The notes under the pieces: generated by a model | Seen by the model: the letters and a program-made list of their open reading frames with translations, nothing else | Told to the model about the DNA's origin: nothing | Databases searched by the model: none | In this document: positions 17,008-26,237 of the stretch, piece after piece | Layout: each line of letters opens with the position of its first letter | Position numbering within the stretch: the stretch's first letter is position 1 | Program-made: the position numbers and the translations under genes | Assembly (NCBI GenBank): GCA_963759155.1 | Contig: CAVWXX010000013.1 | Location: 1-64,000, forward strand | DNA length: 64,000 bases | DNA from: SZUA-36 sp963759155 | GTDB lineage: Bacteria > Pseudomonadota > Gammaproteobacteria > Xanthomonadales > SZUA-36 | Direction: 5' to 3'

Positions 17008-18402
17008 TCAGTTCAGAGGTGCGAAACGCGCCTGGAAAAACCGCAAATATTCAGGCTCATAAATCATTTTCAGGCCTTTGATTTGATCACGTTTTTCAAA
17101 TACCCGCACCACCGATTCGGCCACCACGTCCATATGTGCCTGTGTATAAACGCGTCGTGGTAAGGTCAGGCGCACCAGTTCAAGCGCAGGTCTGCGATTC
17201 TTACCGGTTAACGGGTCGCGGCCGGCAGATACATTGCCGCGCTCCATCGTGCGTATGCCGGCCTCTAAGTATAACTCAGCCGCCAGCGATTGCGCCGGGT
17301 AGTCGTCCTGATCAACGTGAGGCAGGAATTGACGGGCATCGATGAAAATCGCGTGAGAGCCGATCGGGTTGACGATCGGTACACCGGCTTCGCGCAGCAT
17401 ATCACCGAGGTAGCGGACCTGGCCGATTCGAGCCGCCTGGTGTTCTTCCATGACGGCTTCGCGGATACCGATAGCCATGGCCTCCATGTCGCGACCTGCC
17501 ATGCCGCCATAGGTGTGCAGGCCTTCATAGACCACAACCATGTTTTGTGCCTTGTGGAAAACTGCCTCGTCATTACAGGCAAAAAAGCCGCCAATATTGA
17601 CCAGCAGGTCTTTCTTTGCAGACATGGTGGCGCCATCGGTCAGATCACAAATCTCACGCAGAATGGCGCGCACAGACTTATCGGCATAGCCTTCCTCGCG
17701 TTCCCTGATAAACCATGCGTTTTCAATCGTACGGGTGGCATCCAGCATGATGGGGATGTCGTGTTTGCGGCAATAGGTGTTCAGTTCACGCAGGTTGGCG
17801 AGGGAGAAAGGCTGGCCACCCGCCATGTTCACATTGCCTTCCAGGCTGATATAGGGTATCCGCTGGGCGCCAACTTCCTGGACCAGGCGATCCAGTTTTT
17901 CAAGGTCGACATTGCCCTTGAATGGATGACGGCTGGCCGGATCGTGGGCCTCGTCAATAATTACATCGACGAAGGTGCCGCCTGCCAGTTCCTGGTGAAG
18001 CCGGGTGGTGGTGAAGTACATGTTGCCGGGTATGAAGTCTCCCTCCTTGATCATAATCTGCGATAGCAGGTTTTCTGCGCCACGCCCCTGGTGTGTGGGT
18101 ACCAGGTATTTATAGCCGTAGTATTCCTGGATGGCGTCCTGTAAATGATAAAAGTTATCGCTGCCGGAGTAGGCTTCATCACCCATCATCAAGCCGGCCC
18201 ACTGCCTGTCGCTCATGGCGGAGGTGCCGGAATCGGTCAGCAGGTCGATATAAACATCACGGCTACGTATCAGGAAGGTGTTGTAACCCGCTTCCCGGAT
18301 AGCTTGTTCGCGTTCTTCCCGGGTGGTCATCCGGATGAGTTCCACCGATTTGATTTTATAAGGTTCGGCCCAGCTGGGGCGATGGCTGTCGTGCATGGTC
18401 AT
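17008..18402 (-). CDS. tpl: Tyrosine phenol-lyase
   Basis: PLP enzyme that cleaves tyrosine to phenol, pyruvate and ammonia. It is distinguished from its tryptophanase neighbour by T131-T133 in NMYFTTTR (tryptophanase has Asp), by DATRTIENAWF, and by the arginine in RTMERGN (R388), which binds the phenol ring in this family. The PLP lysine is in MSAKKDLLVNIGG (K263/K264). Length 464 residues, as in Citrobacter TPL. AGGTGA precedes the start. First gene of the cluster and divergent from an Lrp-type regulator 156 bp away, which probably controls it. Confidence 0.92.
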   Translation of the reverse strand: MTMHDSHRPSWAEPYKIKSVELIRMTTREEREQAIREAGYNTFLIRSRDVYIDLLTDSGTSAMSDRQWAGLMMGDEAYSGSDNFYHLQDAIQEYYGYKYLVPTHQGRGAENLLSQIMIKEGDFIPGNMYFTTTRLHQELAGGTFVDVIIDEAHDPASRHPFKGNVDLEKLDRLVQEVGAQRIPYISLEGNVNMAGGQPFSLANLRELNTYCRKHDIPIMLDATRTIENAWFIREREEGYADKSVRAILREICDLTDGATMSAKKDLLVNIGGFFACNDEAVFHKAQNMVVVYEGLHTYGGMAGRDMEAMAIGIREAVMEEHQAARIGQVRYLGDMLREAGVPIVNPIGSHAIFIDARQFLPHVDQDDYPAQSLAAELYLEAGIRTMERGNVSAGRDPLTGKNRRPALELVRLTLPRRVYTQAHMDVVAESVVRVFEKRDQIKGLKMIYEPEYLRFFQARFAPLN

Positions 18403-18506
18403 GATGTCACCTGCTATTTGTGTAATGGAAAATACAATGTATGTCTGATAATCATTATCCTCCGCTTATATCAAACTATGTGTTTCAGGTTTGACATTAA
18501 TGCGTC

Positions 18507-18523
18507 ATTATTGAAACAATAGT
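18507..18523. promoter_or_regulatory. Inverted repeat between tpl and its Lrp-type regulator
   Basis: ATTATTG-AAA-CAATAGT has 7-base arms with one mismatch. It lies 36 bases upstream of the regulator ATG and about 105 bases from the tpl start. Lrp/AsnC proteins bind A+T-rich imperfect dyads of about this size, so this is a candidate site. A similar AAA-centred dyad lies upstream of the other Lrp gene at 47009. Confidence 0.4.
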
Positions 18524-18558
18524 TTTATTGATAGAGTTAAAAAGGAATAAAAGTCAAA

Positions 18559-19017
18559 ATGAAGCTATCTTCATCTGATCGCAAACTGCTCGCCGCATTA
18601 CAACAGAATGTCAACCGTAGCCAGATAGACCTGGCGGAACGCTCGGGGCTATCGCGTACATCCGTCTGGCGACGTATCCGCGAACTGGAAGAAGCTGGTG
18701 TGATAGAAAGCAGGGTGGCCTTGTTGAACCCAAAGGCCCTGGGTTTGCAAATCCACGTTTTGTTATCAGTGAGCATGGTCGAGCACTCGGATAAGGTCAG
18801 GCAGTCATTCGAAACACATGTCGAAGGGCTACCTGAAGTGATGAACTGCTTTTCGGTCTCGGGTGAGCGGGATTACGTCCTGCAGATTATTTCCAGGGAT
18901 ATGGAGTCGTATAACGAATTCCTGAACACCAAAGTCCTGCACCACGCCAGCGTGCGATCCGCCAGTTCAAGTTTTGCATTGCGCAGGGTCAAGTACACGA
19001 CTGAACTACCATTTTAG
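18559..19017 (+). CDS. Lrp/AsnC-family transcriptional regulator
   Basis: A 152-residue two-domain regulator: N-terminal winged helix (SSSDRKLLAALQQNVNRSQIDLAERSGLSRTSVWRRIRELEEAGVI) and C-terminal RAM/AsnC ligand domain (VEGLPEVMNCFSVSGERDYVLQIISRDMESYNEFLNTKVL). The RAM domain normally binds an amino acid and forms octamers. Divergence from tpl makes tyrosine, phenylalanine or tryptophan the obvious candidate effector, which is inference. AAGGA lies 12 bases before the ATG, a rather long spacing. Confidence 0.9.
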   Translation: MKLSSSDRKLLAALQQNVNRSQIDLAERSGLSRTSVWRRIRELEEAGVIESRVALLNPKALGLQIHVLLSVSMVEHSDKVRQSFETHVEGLPEVMNCFSVSGERDYVLQIISRDMESYNEFLNTKVLHHASVRSASSSFALRRVKYTTELPF

Positions 19018-19128
19018 AAGCCTGGCCCAATCGACCTGCGACCGGGTATGCCAGCCGGCAGGGTATAACTCCACCCAAACCGAATGTGGCGTAAAATACG
19101 TTTTCACCAACCATACCGGGGGAAACCG

Positions 19129-21591
19129 ATGACCCATTGGCAAAAGTCACTCATTAGCGTGATATTCCTGTTTGTTATGCTGGCCTTCGGATACAGGCAA
19201 ACACTGGCTCCTGAAATTCGTACTGATACGGACGTTGACTTCGAGGCAGTTCAACAACATGTCTCGGTCATTGCTGAAAAGCCACACCCCATGGGTGGGG
19301 CAGCCAATGGTGATATCAGGGATTATATTGTTGACCACTTCGAGTCCCTGGGTCTTGAAACCGAGGTGCAAAAGACCACGGTTGTTTACCGTCATCCCAC
19401 CCGGCCCAACCGTGCCACCGTCATTGGAAGTGTTGAGAATATCATCGCCCGTCTGCCCGGTCGTCAAACCGGCGGCCAGACCCTCGCTGCTGATGGACTT
19501 AAAGACCTCGTTGTAATGGCGCATTACGATTCAAGGCCGTTAACGCCCGGTGCGGGTGATGCCGCTTCGGCTACCGCTTCGGTTTTGGAAACAGCCCGTA
19601 TTATGGCCGCCGGGCCGGCACCTGTGCATGACGTCATTTTTCTGATCACCGATGGTGAGGAGATGGGCCTGCTGGGCGCGCAAGGTTATTTCAGGCAGCA
19701 CCCGTCAGCGCAGAACGTCGGGCTGGTACTCAACTTCGAGGCGCGTGGTAGCTATGGCGCATCGTTCATGTTCGAAACAAGCAGCAACAATGGCTGGCTG
19801 GTTGATGAACTGATCTCTTCAACCCCCGACCTGGTGGCAAGTTCCCTGTCCTATGAAATCTATCGGCAGATGCCCAACGATACGGACATGAGCATTTCGA
19901 AAGGTGAGGGTATTCCCGGATTGAATTTCGCTTTTTCAGCGGGCTTGTTCGATTACCACGCCATGACCGACACCCCGGAAAACCTCGACAAAAATACACT
20001 GTCGCACCAGGCGAACTATGTGCTCGCGACTGCCCAGCATTTTGCCAGGCTGGAGAACTGGCAGACCGGTGAGGGTGACCGGACCTATTTTAATCTCTGG
20101 CATGGCACGCTGGTCAGCTACAGCCAGGCTGTGGCCGTTGTGTTGGGTCTGGCCGTTTTACTGCTTGGTGCATGGCTTTTTGTGTCGGCCAGGCGGGCAG
20201 GGCTCGTTCAATGGGGTGCACTCGGCACCGGTTTCCTTGGCGTATTGATTTTATTTTTGATGCTCTACTCCATTTTTGAAAACCTGATTATTTACCTGCA
20301 AAGTGCGGACGCCGGGATCATGCGGCTGACCTCGCTTGGGGAATTCCCATTCCTGGCCTTTTTTATAACGGTACTTGGCCTGACCTCTTGGTTTGCCTAT
20401 CGGTTCAGACAGGGTCTTGGCAAATATGATGCTGTTCTGCCCGCGTTGGTGCTGGTGGCCCTCGCCCTGTTGGCCGGACGGGATTCCGCGTTTGCCTTTG
20501 TGCTGCCACTGCTTGTGGTGGCCCTTATGGTCGTAGTGCATGGGCGCGCAAGCCGACCGGACCTGTTCACAGCCGCATTGTGTTTCTGGTGGTTGTTGGC
20601 TGCCATGGTGCTCTATGCCGCGCCCAATGCTTCCTACCTGTTTGTCTGGCCCCTGGCATCGGTGCTGATTGGCATCATGGTGGCGCGGCATTTAACCAAA
20701 TCAGGTCATGAACGAGCGCTTTTCATGTCCGCACTGGTATTTAGTTTTGTTCCATTATTGTTGCTGACGCCGGTACTGATTTTGGGCTACCTGGCATTGG
20801 GCCTGGGCCTGCCGCAGGTTCTCATGATCCTGTGTACACTGGCCTTGCTGGTGCTGTGGCCCCTGACAAGAAATATTGGAAACCTGGCTGGCGGAAAGTT
20901 TGGCCTGTTGCTATTGGGGGCAGGTGTTGTCATGACGTTCGTTGTGCTGTTTGGCAGGAGTTTTGATAGCCGTCACCCACGGGGGGAGGAACTCTTCTAC
21001 GCCATTGATGCAGATCAGCAGCAGGGTTTTTGGGTCAGTTCCGATGCCATGCCCGGAACCTGGTTGGGCAAATTTATGGGGGGCGATGCTAGCAAAGCGA
21101 ATATGAGCCATATCATGCCTGGCTACGACCAGGAGATATTGACCCGAAAAGACGCTTTACTGCCATTTGAAGAAGCACAGTTAAATGTGAATTCGGACCG
21201 TGTGACGGGCGATGTGCGTGAGGTCAGTATGCACCTGCGCTCACCATCTGCTGCCGAGTACGTAAACCTGCTCCTGCCTGCGAATGCCGGTATTACTGCT
21301 GTTGAAGTGAATGGTTTTCCGGTAGAAGTGCCCGGGGAAGCTAGCCCGGTCGAAGGGCAAGCCGAATCAACAGCTGCACAAAAATGGTGGCGGCTACGAT
21401 GGTATGGCTTACCGCGGAGCGGTGCGGATGTTTTGATCAGACAGAACGCGGGTCATTCCCTGCCGGTTAAAATCATAGAAGTAGATTACGGAATGCCCCC
21501 GGGGGCACCGCCAAGACCACAGCACTCGATGAGCAAGAAGTACACCTGGTCAGACAGTACGGTCATATTCCAGACCATCATATTGGAGTGA
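19129..21591 (+). CDS. Membrane-bound M28 family aminopeptidase
   Basis: Large (820 residues) zinc peptidase. An N-terminal signal anchor (about residues 6-22) is followed by the M28 domain with both metal sites: VVMAHYDSRP, GAGDAASA, ITDGEEMGLLGAQG, LNFEARGS, and the later GLFDYHAMTD. Then come about nine transmembrane helices (roughly residues 320-610) and a C-terminal soluble domain. This is the layout of the ER/vacuolar-type M28 proteins. The start is at 19129 with GGGGGAAA upstream; an earlier ATG at 19084 lacks one. It probably trims peptides on the periplasmic side. Confidence 0.88.
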   Translation: MTHWQKSLISVIFLFVMLAFGYRQTLAPEIRTDTDVDFEAVQQHVSVIAEKPHPMGGAANGDIRDYIVDHFESLGLETEVQKTTVVYRHPTRPNRATVIGSVENIIARLPGRQTGGQTLAADGLKDLVVMAHYDSRPLTPGAGDAASATASVLETARIMAAGPAPVHDVIFLITDGEEMGLLGAQGYFRQHPSAQNVGLVLNFEARGSYGASFMFETSSNNGWLVDELISSTPDLVASSLSYEIYRQMPNDTDMSISKGEGIPGLNFAFSAGLFDYHAMTDTPENLDKNTLSHQANYVLATAQHFARLENWQTGEGDRTYFNLWHGTLVSYSQAVAVVLGLAVLLLGAWLFVSARRAGLVQWGALGTGFLGVLILFLMLYSIFENLIIYLQSADAGIMRLTSLGEFPFLAFFITVLGLTSWFAYRFRQGLGKYDAVLPALVLVALALLAGRDSAFAFVLPLLVVALMVVVHGRASRPDLFTAALCFWWLLAAMVLYAAPNASYLFVWPLASVLIGIMVARHLTKSGHERALFMSALVFSFVPLLLLTPVLILGYLALGLGLPQVLMILCTLALLVLWPLTRNIGNLAGGKFGLLLLGAGVVMTFVVLFGRSFDSRHPRGEELFYAIDADQQQGFWVSSDAMPGTWLGKFMGGDASKANMSHIMPGYDQEILTRKDALLPFEEAQLNVNSDRVTGDVREVSMHLRSPSAAEYVNLLLPANAGITAVEVNGFPVEVPGEASPVEGQAESTAAQKWWRLRWYGLPRSGADVLIRQNAGHSLPVKIIEVDYGMPPGAPPRPQHSMSKKYTWSDSTVIFQTIILE

Positions 21592-21817
21592 CAATAATTC
21601 GAGTCATAGCATAAGGACTGTTCGCATTCATTTGTTTTAATAGCATATACAGAGATAAAAATGTAAAATGTGCCCGCTGCACGTTGCGGCGAGTGATTGA
21701 GTGTTTAGTCTGTTCAGGTCGTTATACTTCCGCCCAGATATACCCCGGTCCCGTTCTTCTCCAGCACAGTCGCCGCCAGAAGGTGGTTTTTCAACTATAT
21801 ATAGTGAGTTAATGATA
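21592..21817 (+). promoter_or_regulatory. Long 5' leader of the cold shock gene
   Basis: A 226-bp region without a gene. A possible promoter is TTGTTT at 21632 with an A-rich -10 (ATAAAA at 21655) spaced 17, which would give a leader of about 150 nt, the usual length for cold-shock mRNAs. The leader has GC-rich foldable parts (around 21670-21700) and ends AGTGAGTTAATGATA before the ATG. The long leader fits temperature-dependent control; the exact promoter is a guess. Confidence 0.35.
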
Positions 21818-22027
21818 ATGTCAGATAAGGTTATAGGAACCGTTAAATGGTTCAACGACGAAAAAGGTTTTGGATTTATTTCCCGTGAAGGCGAACGCGA
21901 TGTTTTCGTTCACTTCCGTCAGATCGTAGGCGACGGCCGCAAGACTCTGAAGGAAGGACAGCAGGTTGAGTTCACCGTTGGTGAAGGCCTGAAGGGACCA
22001 CAGGCGGAGAACGTAACTCCTCTGTAA
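21818..22027 (+). CDS. Cold shock protein (CspA family)
   Basis: Single cold-shock domain of 69 residues that binds single-stranded RNA and DNA. RNP1 is KGFGFI and RNP2 is DVFVHF, with the usual GTVKWFNDEKGFGFI start. The upstream-extended frame from 21701 has no family support; 21818 gives the expected MSDKVIGTVKW start (21812 would add two residues). The residue run VHFRQIVGDGRKTL replaces the common VHFSAI, a mild difference. A strong terminator follows 20 bases after the stop. Confidence 0.95.
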   Translation: MSDKVIGTVKWFNDEKGFGFISREGERDVFVHFRQIVGDGRKTLKEGQQVEFTVGEGLKGPQAENVTPL

Positions 22028-22046
22028 GGTTTCCTGGATAAAAATA

Positions 22047-22079
22047 GCCCGGTCCGGCTTTGCCTGACCGGGTTTTTTT
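22047..22079 (+). terminator. Rho-independent terminator after the cold shock gene
   Basis: CCCGGTC (22048-22054) pairs with GACCGGG (22066-22072) around an 11-base loop, followed by seven T. Typical intrinsic terminator, positioned 20 bases after the csp stop. Confidence 0.92.
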
Positions 22080-22120
22080 ATGCCTGGAGGTTTCTTATCG
22101 CATTGGCGTTACGCCAACAA

Positions 22121-22179
22121 AAAAGCCCCGGTTAAATGACCGGGGCTTTTGTAAAACCGGCTTGCCAGTGTCACTGGCA
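22121..22179. terminator. Bidirectional terminator plus adjacent hairpin
   Basis: AAAAGCCCCGGT (22121-22132) pairs with ACCGGGGCTTTT (22139-22150) over a six-base loop, giving T-runs on both strands. It can end the minus-strand M3 peptidase transcript and back up the csp terminator. A second hairpin, TGCCAGTG-T-CACTGGCA (22163-22179), and a TTGGCG-TTA-CGCCAA dyad (22103-22117) lie beside it. Confidence 0.85.
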
Positions 22180-22198
22180 GCCGTTATAGCTTTTTGAC

Positions 22199-24379
22199 TC
22201 AGTTCAAACCGCGACGATCCAGCAGCGGCTGAATATCGGGCTCTGCACCACGGAAGTTTTTGAACAATGTCATGGCATCTTCGGCGCCGCCTCTTGATAG
22301 AAGCGTCTGGCGGAAATGGTCACCGTTTTCACGGGTCAGACCGCCATTTTCCTTGAACCATTCAACGGTATCCGCATCCAGAACTTCACTCCAGATGTAG
22401 GCATAGTAGCCGGCTGAGTAGCCACCGACGATGTGTGAGAAGTAAGTGCTGCGGTAACGTGGCGGTACAGTATCAAGTGCCACGCCGGCCTCTTGCAGTG
22501 TCGTGTGTTCAAAATCCAACAGACCTTCAGCGGTCGGTACTTCTTCAGGGGTCAACTGGTGCCATTTCTGATCGAGCAGGGATGCCGCGAGGTACTCTGT
22601 TGTGGAGTAGCCCTGGTTGAATTTCCGTGTTTCCAGAACTTTTTCCAACAGTTCCTGAGGCATGGGTTCACCGGTCTCGTAATGAACCGCATAGTTCTCG
22701 AGAATCGTCGGCCAGGTGGACCACATCTCATTGACCTGTGACGGGTATTCAACAAAGTCGCGCGGTACAGATGTACCGGAGAACTCAGGATATTTCACAT
22801 TGGAAAACATACCGTGCAAGGCATGACCAAATTCATGGAACATGGTTGTCACTTCATCAAACGTCATCAGCGTCGGTTCGTCGGCTGAGGTTGGTTTGGT
22901 GATATTCAGGTGATTGGCAACAACAGGTTTGTTTTCCATCAGGAGTGACTGGCTGACATAGGCGTTCATCCAGGCGCCACCGCGCTTGGATGGGCGCGCG
23001 TAGGGGTCCATGAGGAAAAGTGCCAGGGTAGAACCATCGGCTTCAAAAACTTCGAATACGCGAACATCTTCCTGGTAAACAGGCAGGTCTTTGCGTTCTT
23101 TGAACGTGATACCAAATACCTGCTCTGCAGCATAGAAAACGCCTTTTTCCAGAACGTTATTCATCTCGAAGTAAGGGCGTAGCTGCGCGGCATCAAAATT
23201 ATAGCGTTGCATACGTACTTTTTCTGCGTAGAAGTTCCAGTCCCAGGAGGCGAGTTGAAAGTCACCGCCCTCGGCATCGATGATGGCCTGTATATCAGCG
23301 GCCTCACGTTTTGCATTGGCAGCGGCCGGCGGCGCCAGGCTGGCAAGTCGCTCGTTGACTGCCTCGGTGGTTCGGGCGGTCTGGTTTTCGAGACCATAGG
23401 CTGCATGGTTCGGATAGCCCATTAATTGAGCACGCTCGGCACGAATCTTCACAACACGGGTCAGTATTTCGCGGTTGTCAAACTCGCCGCCCCGGCTACC
23501 GCGTGCCAGTGAAGCTTCCATGATGCGCTGGCGCAGCGCACGGTCCTTCAGGTCGGTCAGCGGTGGCTGCTGGGAGGTGTTGAGCAGGGCAATGAGATAC
23601 TTGCCTTCCATATCCTTTTCTTTGGCAGCCTCAGCGGCAGCCTCGATACTGGTTTCGGACATTCCTTCCAGTTCTTCACGACTATCCACGACCACGGCCG
23701 ATGCATTGACCTCGTTTAATACATTCTGACTAAACTGGGTTTGCAGGCTGGCCAACTCGGCATTCATTGCCTTGAGTGTTTCCTTGTCGGCGTCGGAAAG
23801 CTGTGCGCCGGCGCGGACGAAGTCTTTGTGGGTTTCTTCGATCAGGCGGTAGGATTCAGGATCCAGTTCAAGCGTATCACGCTCATCGTAGAGTGCCTGT
23901 ATACGCGCGAAAAGTTCTGCATTGAGACGGATTTTGTCATTGTGAGCGGAAAACTTTGGTGCCATTTCGCTTCGAATACTCTCGAGTTCGTCGTTTGTGT
24001 TGGCTGACGTCATGGCGAAAAACACTCTCGCAGCACGATTAAGAAGTTGGCCCGACTCCTCCATTGGAATGAGGGTGTTATCAAATGTAGGTGCTTCGGC
24101 CTGGTTTGTGATGGCATCAATTTCTGCCAGTTGTTCTTCCATACCACGCTCGAAGGCGGGCAGGTAGTGTTCGTTCTTGATTTTGTCGAATTGCGGGTAG
24201 TGCATATACAACGGGCTTTCGACAAAAAACGGATTATTCTCAGCAGGGTCTGTTGTCATGACGGTTTCGGTGGGGGCTTCGGGGACTGATTCTGCGACCT
24301 GACTTGTATCGGTGTCAGAACAGCCGGATAAGATCAATGCAAGCGCTGTACCTAGTGCCAGCGACAATGTGGTTTTCAT
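22199..24379 (-). CDS. M3 family metallopeptidase lipoprotein (Dcp-like)
   Basis: Zinc oligopeptidase or peptidyl-dipeptidase of 726 residues. The signal peptide ends in a lipobox (LILSGC at residues 15-20), so the mature protein is a lipoprotein, probably periplasmic; classic Dcp is not lipidated. The active site is FHEFGHALHGMF (HExxH), with a downstream glutamate region after VPRDFVEYPSQVNEMW, and HIVGGYSAGYYAYIWSEVL near the C-terminus as in thimet/Dcp peptidases. GGAAG precedes the ATG. It lies convergent to csp, with a shared bidirectional terminator between them. Confidence 0.92.
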   Translation of the reverse strand: MKTTLSLALGTALALILSGCSDTDTSQVAESVPEAPTETVMTTDPAENNPFFVESPLYMHYPQFDKIKNEHYLPAFERGMEEQLAEIDAITNQAEAPTFDNTLIPMEESGQLLNRAARVFFAMTSANTNDELESIRSEMAPKFSAHNDKIRLNAELFARIQALYDERDTLELDPESYRLIEETHKDFVRAGAQLSDADKETLKAMNAELASLQTQFSQNVLNEVNASAVVVDSREELEGMSETSIEAAAEAAKEKDMEGKYLIALLNTSQQPPLTDLKDRALRQRIMEASLARGSRGGEFDNREILTRVVKIRAERAQLMGYPNHAAYGLENQTARTTEAVNERLASLAPPAAANAKREAADIQAIIDAEGGDFQLASWDWNFYAEKVRMQRYNFDAAQLRPYFEMNNVLEKGVFYAAEQVFGITFKERKDLPVYQEDVRVFEVFEADGSTLALFLMDPYARPSKRGGAWMNAYVSQSLLMENKPVVANHLNITKPTSADEPTLMTFDEVTTMFHEFGHALHGMFSNVKYPEFSGTSVPRDFVEYPSQVNEMWSTWPTILENYAVHYETGEPMPQELLEKVLETRKFNQGYSTTEYLAASLLDQKWHQLTPEEVPTAEGLLDFEHTTLQEAGVALDTVPPRYRSTYFSHIVGGYSAGYYAYIWSEVLDADTVEWFKENGGLTRENGDHFRQTLLSRGGAEDAMTLFKNFRGAEPDIQPLLDRRGLN

Positions 24380-24582
24380 GTTTAAACTTCCTTTTTTTTA
24401 TGCCATAGGGCAACAGCTAATTTTACCTCAATCGCCCCCGTGATGCTTCATTTGGCCGGAGGTTTTGTTTCCTTAACGGGCAATACTGCTATTTATCCAT
24501 CGCCAGGACAAATTCAGCCACGGTTGACGCCAACGGTCACCAGTGTTTCTACAATTGCGTGGCGCTGTGGTCGGGAGCTTGT

Positions 24583-25065
24583 TTAGTCCCTGAAGTTTTT
24601 GTATTGCAATGGTGTGTCCAGATCAGCGCCTTTCAACAGGGCTATGACCTGCTGTAAATCATCACGCTTTTTGCCGGTTACTCTTAGTTGATCACCCTGT
24701 ATGGCGGCCTGAACCTTGGTTTTGCTTTGTTTGATCAATTTGACCATGTCTTTTGCAATCGGTGTTTCAATTCCTTCTCTTACTTTCACTGCCTGGGTCG
24801 CCGACCTGGCCTGGATGACGGGTTCGTTTTTCTCGAGGCAGGCGATGTCGATGCCACGCTTGACCAGCTTATTGCAAAGAATGTCGTACATTTGCTGAAG
24901 CTGGAATTCGGATTCGGTGCTCATGGTGATGACCTGATCGGCCAGCTCAAAACTTGAACCGGTGCCTTTAAAATCAAAACGTGTCGTGACTTCGCGATTG
25001 GCCTGGTCAACACCGTTGCTCAATTCATGGTGATCTACTTCAGAAACTACATCAAATGAAGGCAT
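24583..25065 (-). CDS. yajQ: YajQ family nucleotide-binding protein
   Basis: Cytoplasmic protein of 160 residues with two ferredoxin-like halves. It begins MPSFDVVSEVDHHELSNGVDQANREV and includes TRFDFKGTGSSFEL, VKRGIDIACLE and the C-terminal LRVTGKKRDDLQQVIALLK, all family hallmarks. Members bind nucleotides or RNA, and in Xanthomonas a homologue binds cyclic di-GMP, so a signalling role is possible. AGGA lies eight bases upstream of the start. Single gene, same strand as the serine hydrolase gene downstream. Confidence 0.94.
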   Translation of the reverse strand: MPSFDVVSEVDHHELSNGVDQANREVTTRFDFKGTGSSFELADQVITMSTESEFQLQQMYDILCNKLVKRGIDIACLEKNEPVIQARSATQAVKVREGIETPIAKDMVKLIKQSKTKVQAAIQGDQLRVTGKKRDDLQQVIALLKGADLDTPLQYKNFRD

Positions 25066-25112
25066 GGCTATATTCCTGTTTTCTATAAATTTATAAAGTT
25101 ATTCTGTTCGGA

Positions 25113-26237
25113 CTAAGGAGCCAGTGCCATCTGCCAGAAACGGGTGGTCAACTCCGAGATGCCACTGCTTTCAGCATTCAATAATACGACGATGCCGATA
25201 TTGTGCGCCAGCGAAAAAGCCACATCCGCACGAAAGCCGGACACCCATCCGCCGTGATAGACGAGTTGTTCATCACCCAGCTGATAGATGCGCCAACCGA
25301 GTCCATAGTGTGCCTCACTGAGCATGGTTTTCCATTGCTTGCGATACAGTTCCCGCCGGGTTTTAACACGGGGTTTGGAGAGATTGCCAATCATCTGTGG
25401 CGAGAGCACTTCCGGTTTGCTACCCAGTTGTGCCTGGACAAACTTTCCCATGTCCAGGATGCTGGCATTGACCCCGGCTGCGGGTGCTGCGCGGTAATAA
25501 TTGGGTTGCACCGGTACCGTTTTCCATTGGCCTTGGCGTCTTGCATGTGGCTTGGCGTGATTCGGGTTATTGATGAAAGCATCAAAGCCTACCGAGGCCG
25601 TGGTCATGTCCAGTGGTTTAAAAATGCGCTGCTCGACGAGTGTGCTGTAATCCTGGTTGGTGGCTTTCATAACGACGGGCTCGACCAGGCTGAAGACACT
25701 ATTCTGATATCCGTAACACTTACCCGGCTTGCATACGTAGGGCAGGTCGTTCATCTTCTTCCAGATACTGGCCATGCTCTTGCCGTCTTCCAACAGATTA
25801 TCGTAGGCATGGGGCATCAGGCCTGTGCTTTGCCCCAGCAAATGCCGGATGCGGATTTGCGAGGCATCGCCATTGATTTTAAACCCGGGTACATAGTGCG
25901 TGACCGGATCTTCCCAATTCAGGGTGCCGTCTTCTACCAGGATTCCAACGAGTTCTGCCGCAAAGGGTTTGGAAACCGATGCCAGGCGAAAGGTGGTTTG
26001 TTCATCAATCGGGTGTTTCCTCGCTGCGGTCCTGTGTCCCGCTGTTCCAATATGCAGAATCTGATCACGACTGACGATGGCAAATGCTGCCCCGGGATAA
26101 TTACGGTCTTTGATGAGTTGACGAAAGAATATCTCGTAGTCATTCGTCATTTGACGCATTGAGTCTGCAGCGAATGCGGGAAAACAGGCAAGCTGGAGTA
26201 CAACGATAATACTGAGTCGGGCTAATAGTTTATTCAT
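25113..26237 (-). CDS. Class C beta-lactamase-like serine hydrolase
   Basis: Exported serine hydrolase of 374 residues. A signal peptide (about residues 1-23, ending FAA) precedes a penicillin-binding-protein fold: SVSK (SxxK nucleophile) in RLASVSKPF, the YQN motif in CYGYQNSVFSL (YxN), and HGGWVSG as the third box. These proteins act as esterases, D-aminopeptidases, DD-peptidases or beta-lactamases, and the sequence does not tell which. A resistance role should not be assumed. It follows yajQ on the same strand after a short gap. Confidence 0.88.
   Translation of the reverse strand: MNKLLARLSIIVVLQLACFPAFAADSMRQMTNDYEIFFRQLIKDRNYPGAAFAIVSRDQILHIGTAGHRTAARKHPIDEQTTFRLASVSKPFAAELVGILVEDGTLNWEDPVTHYVPGFKINGDASQIRIRHLLGQSTGLMPHAYDNLLEDGKSMASIWKKMNDLPYVCKPGKCYGYQNSVFSLVEPVVMKATNQDYSTLVEQRIFKPLDMTTASVGFDAFINNPNHAKPHARRQGQWKTVPVQPNYYRAAPAAGVNASILDMGKFVQAQLGSKPEVLSPQMIGNLSKPRVKTRRELYRKQWKTMLSEAHYGLGWRIYQLGDEQLVYHGGWVSGFRADVAFSLAHNIGIVVLLNAESSGISELTTRFWQMALAP

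Noticed and set aside
17290..18066. 258-codon frame on the plus strand
   Set aside because: It is antisense to tyrosine phenol-lyase, whose motifs and ribosome site are clear.
25203..26162. 319-codon frame on the plus strand
   Set aside because: It lies fully opposite the serine hydrolase gene, has no ribosome site and shows no family motifs, so it is an antisense shadow.
25113..26237. Beta-lactamase resistance gene
   Set aside because: The SxxK, YxN and HxG boxes define a wide family of esterases and peptidases; nothing specific points to antibiotic hydrolysis.
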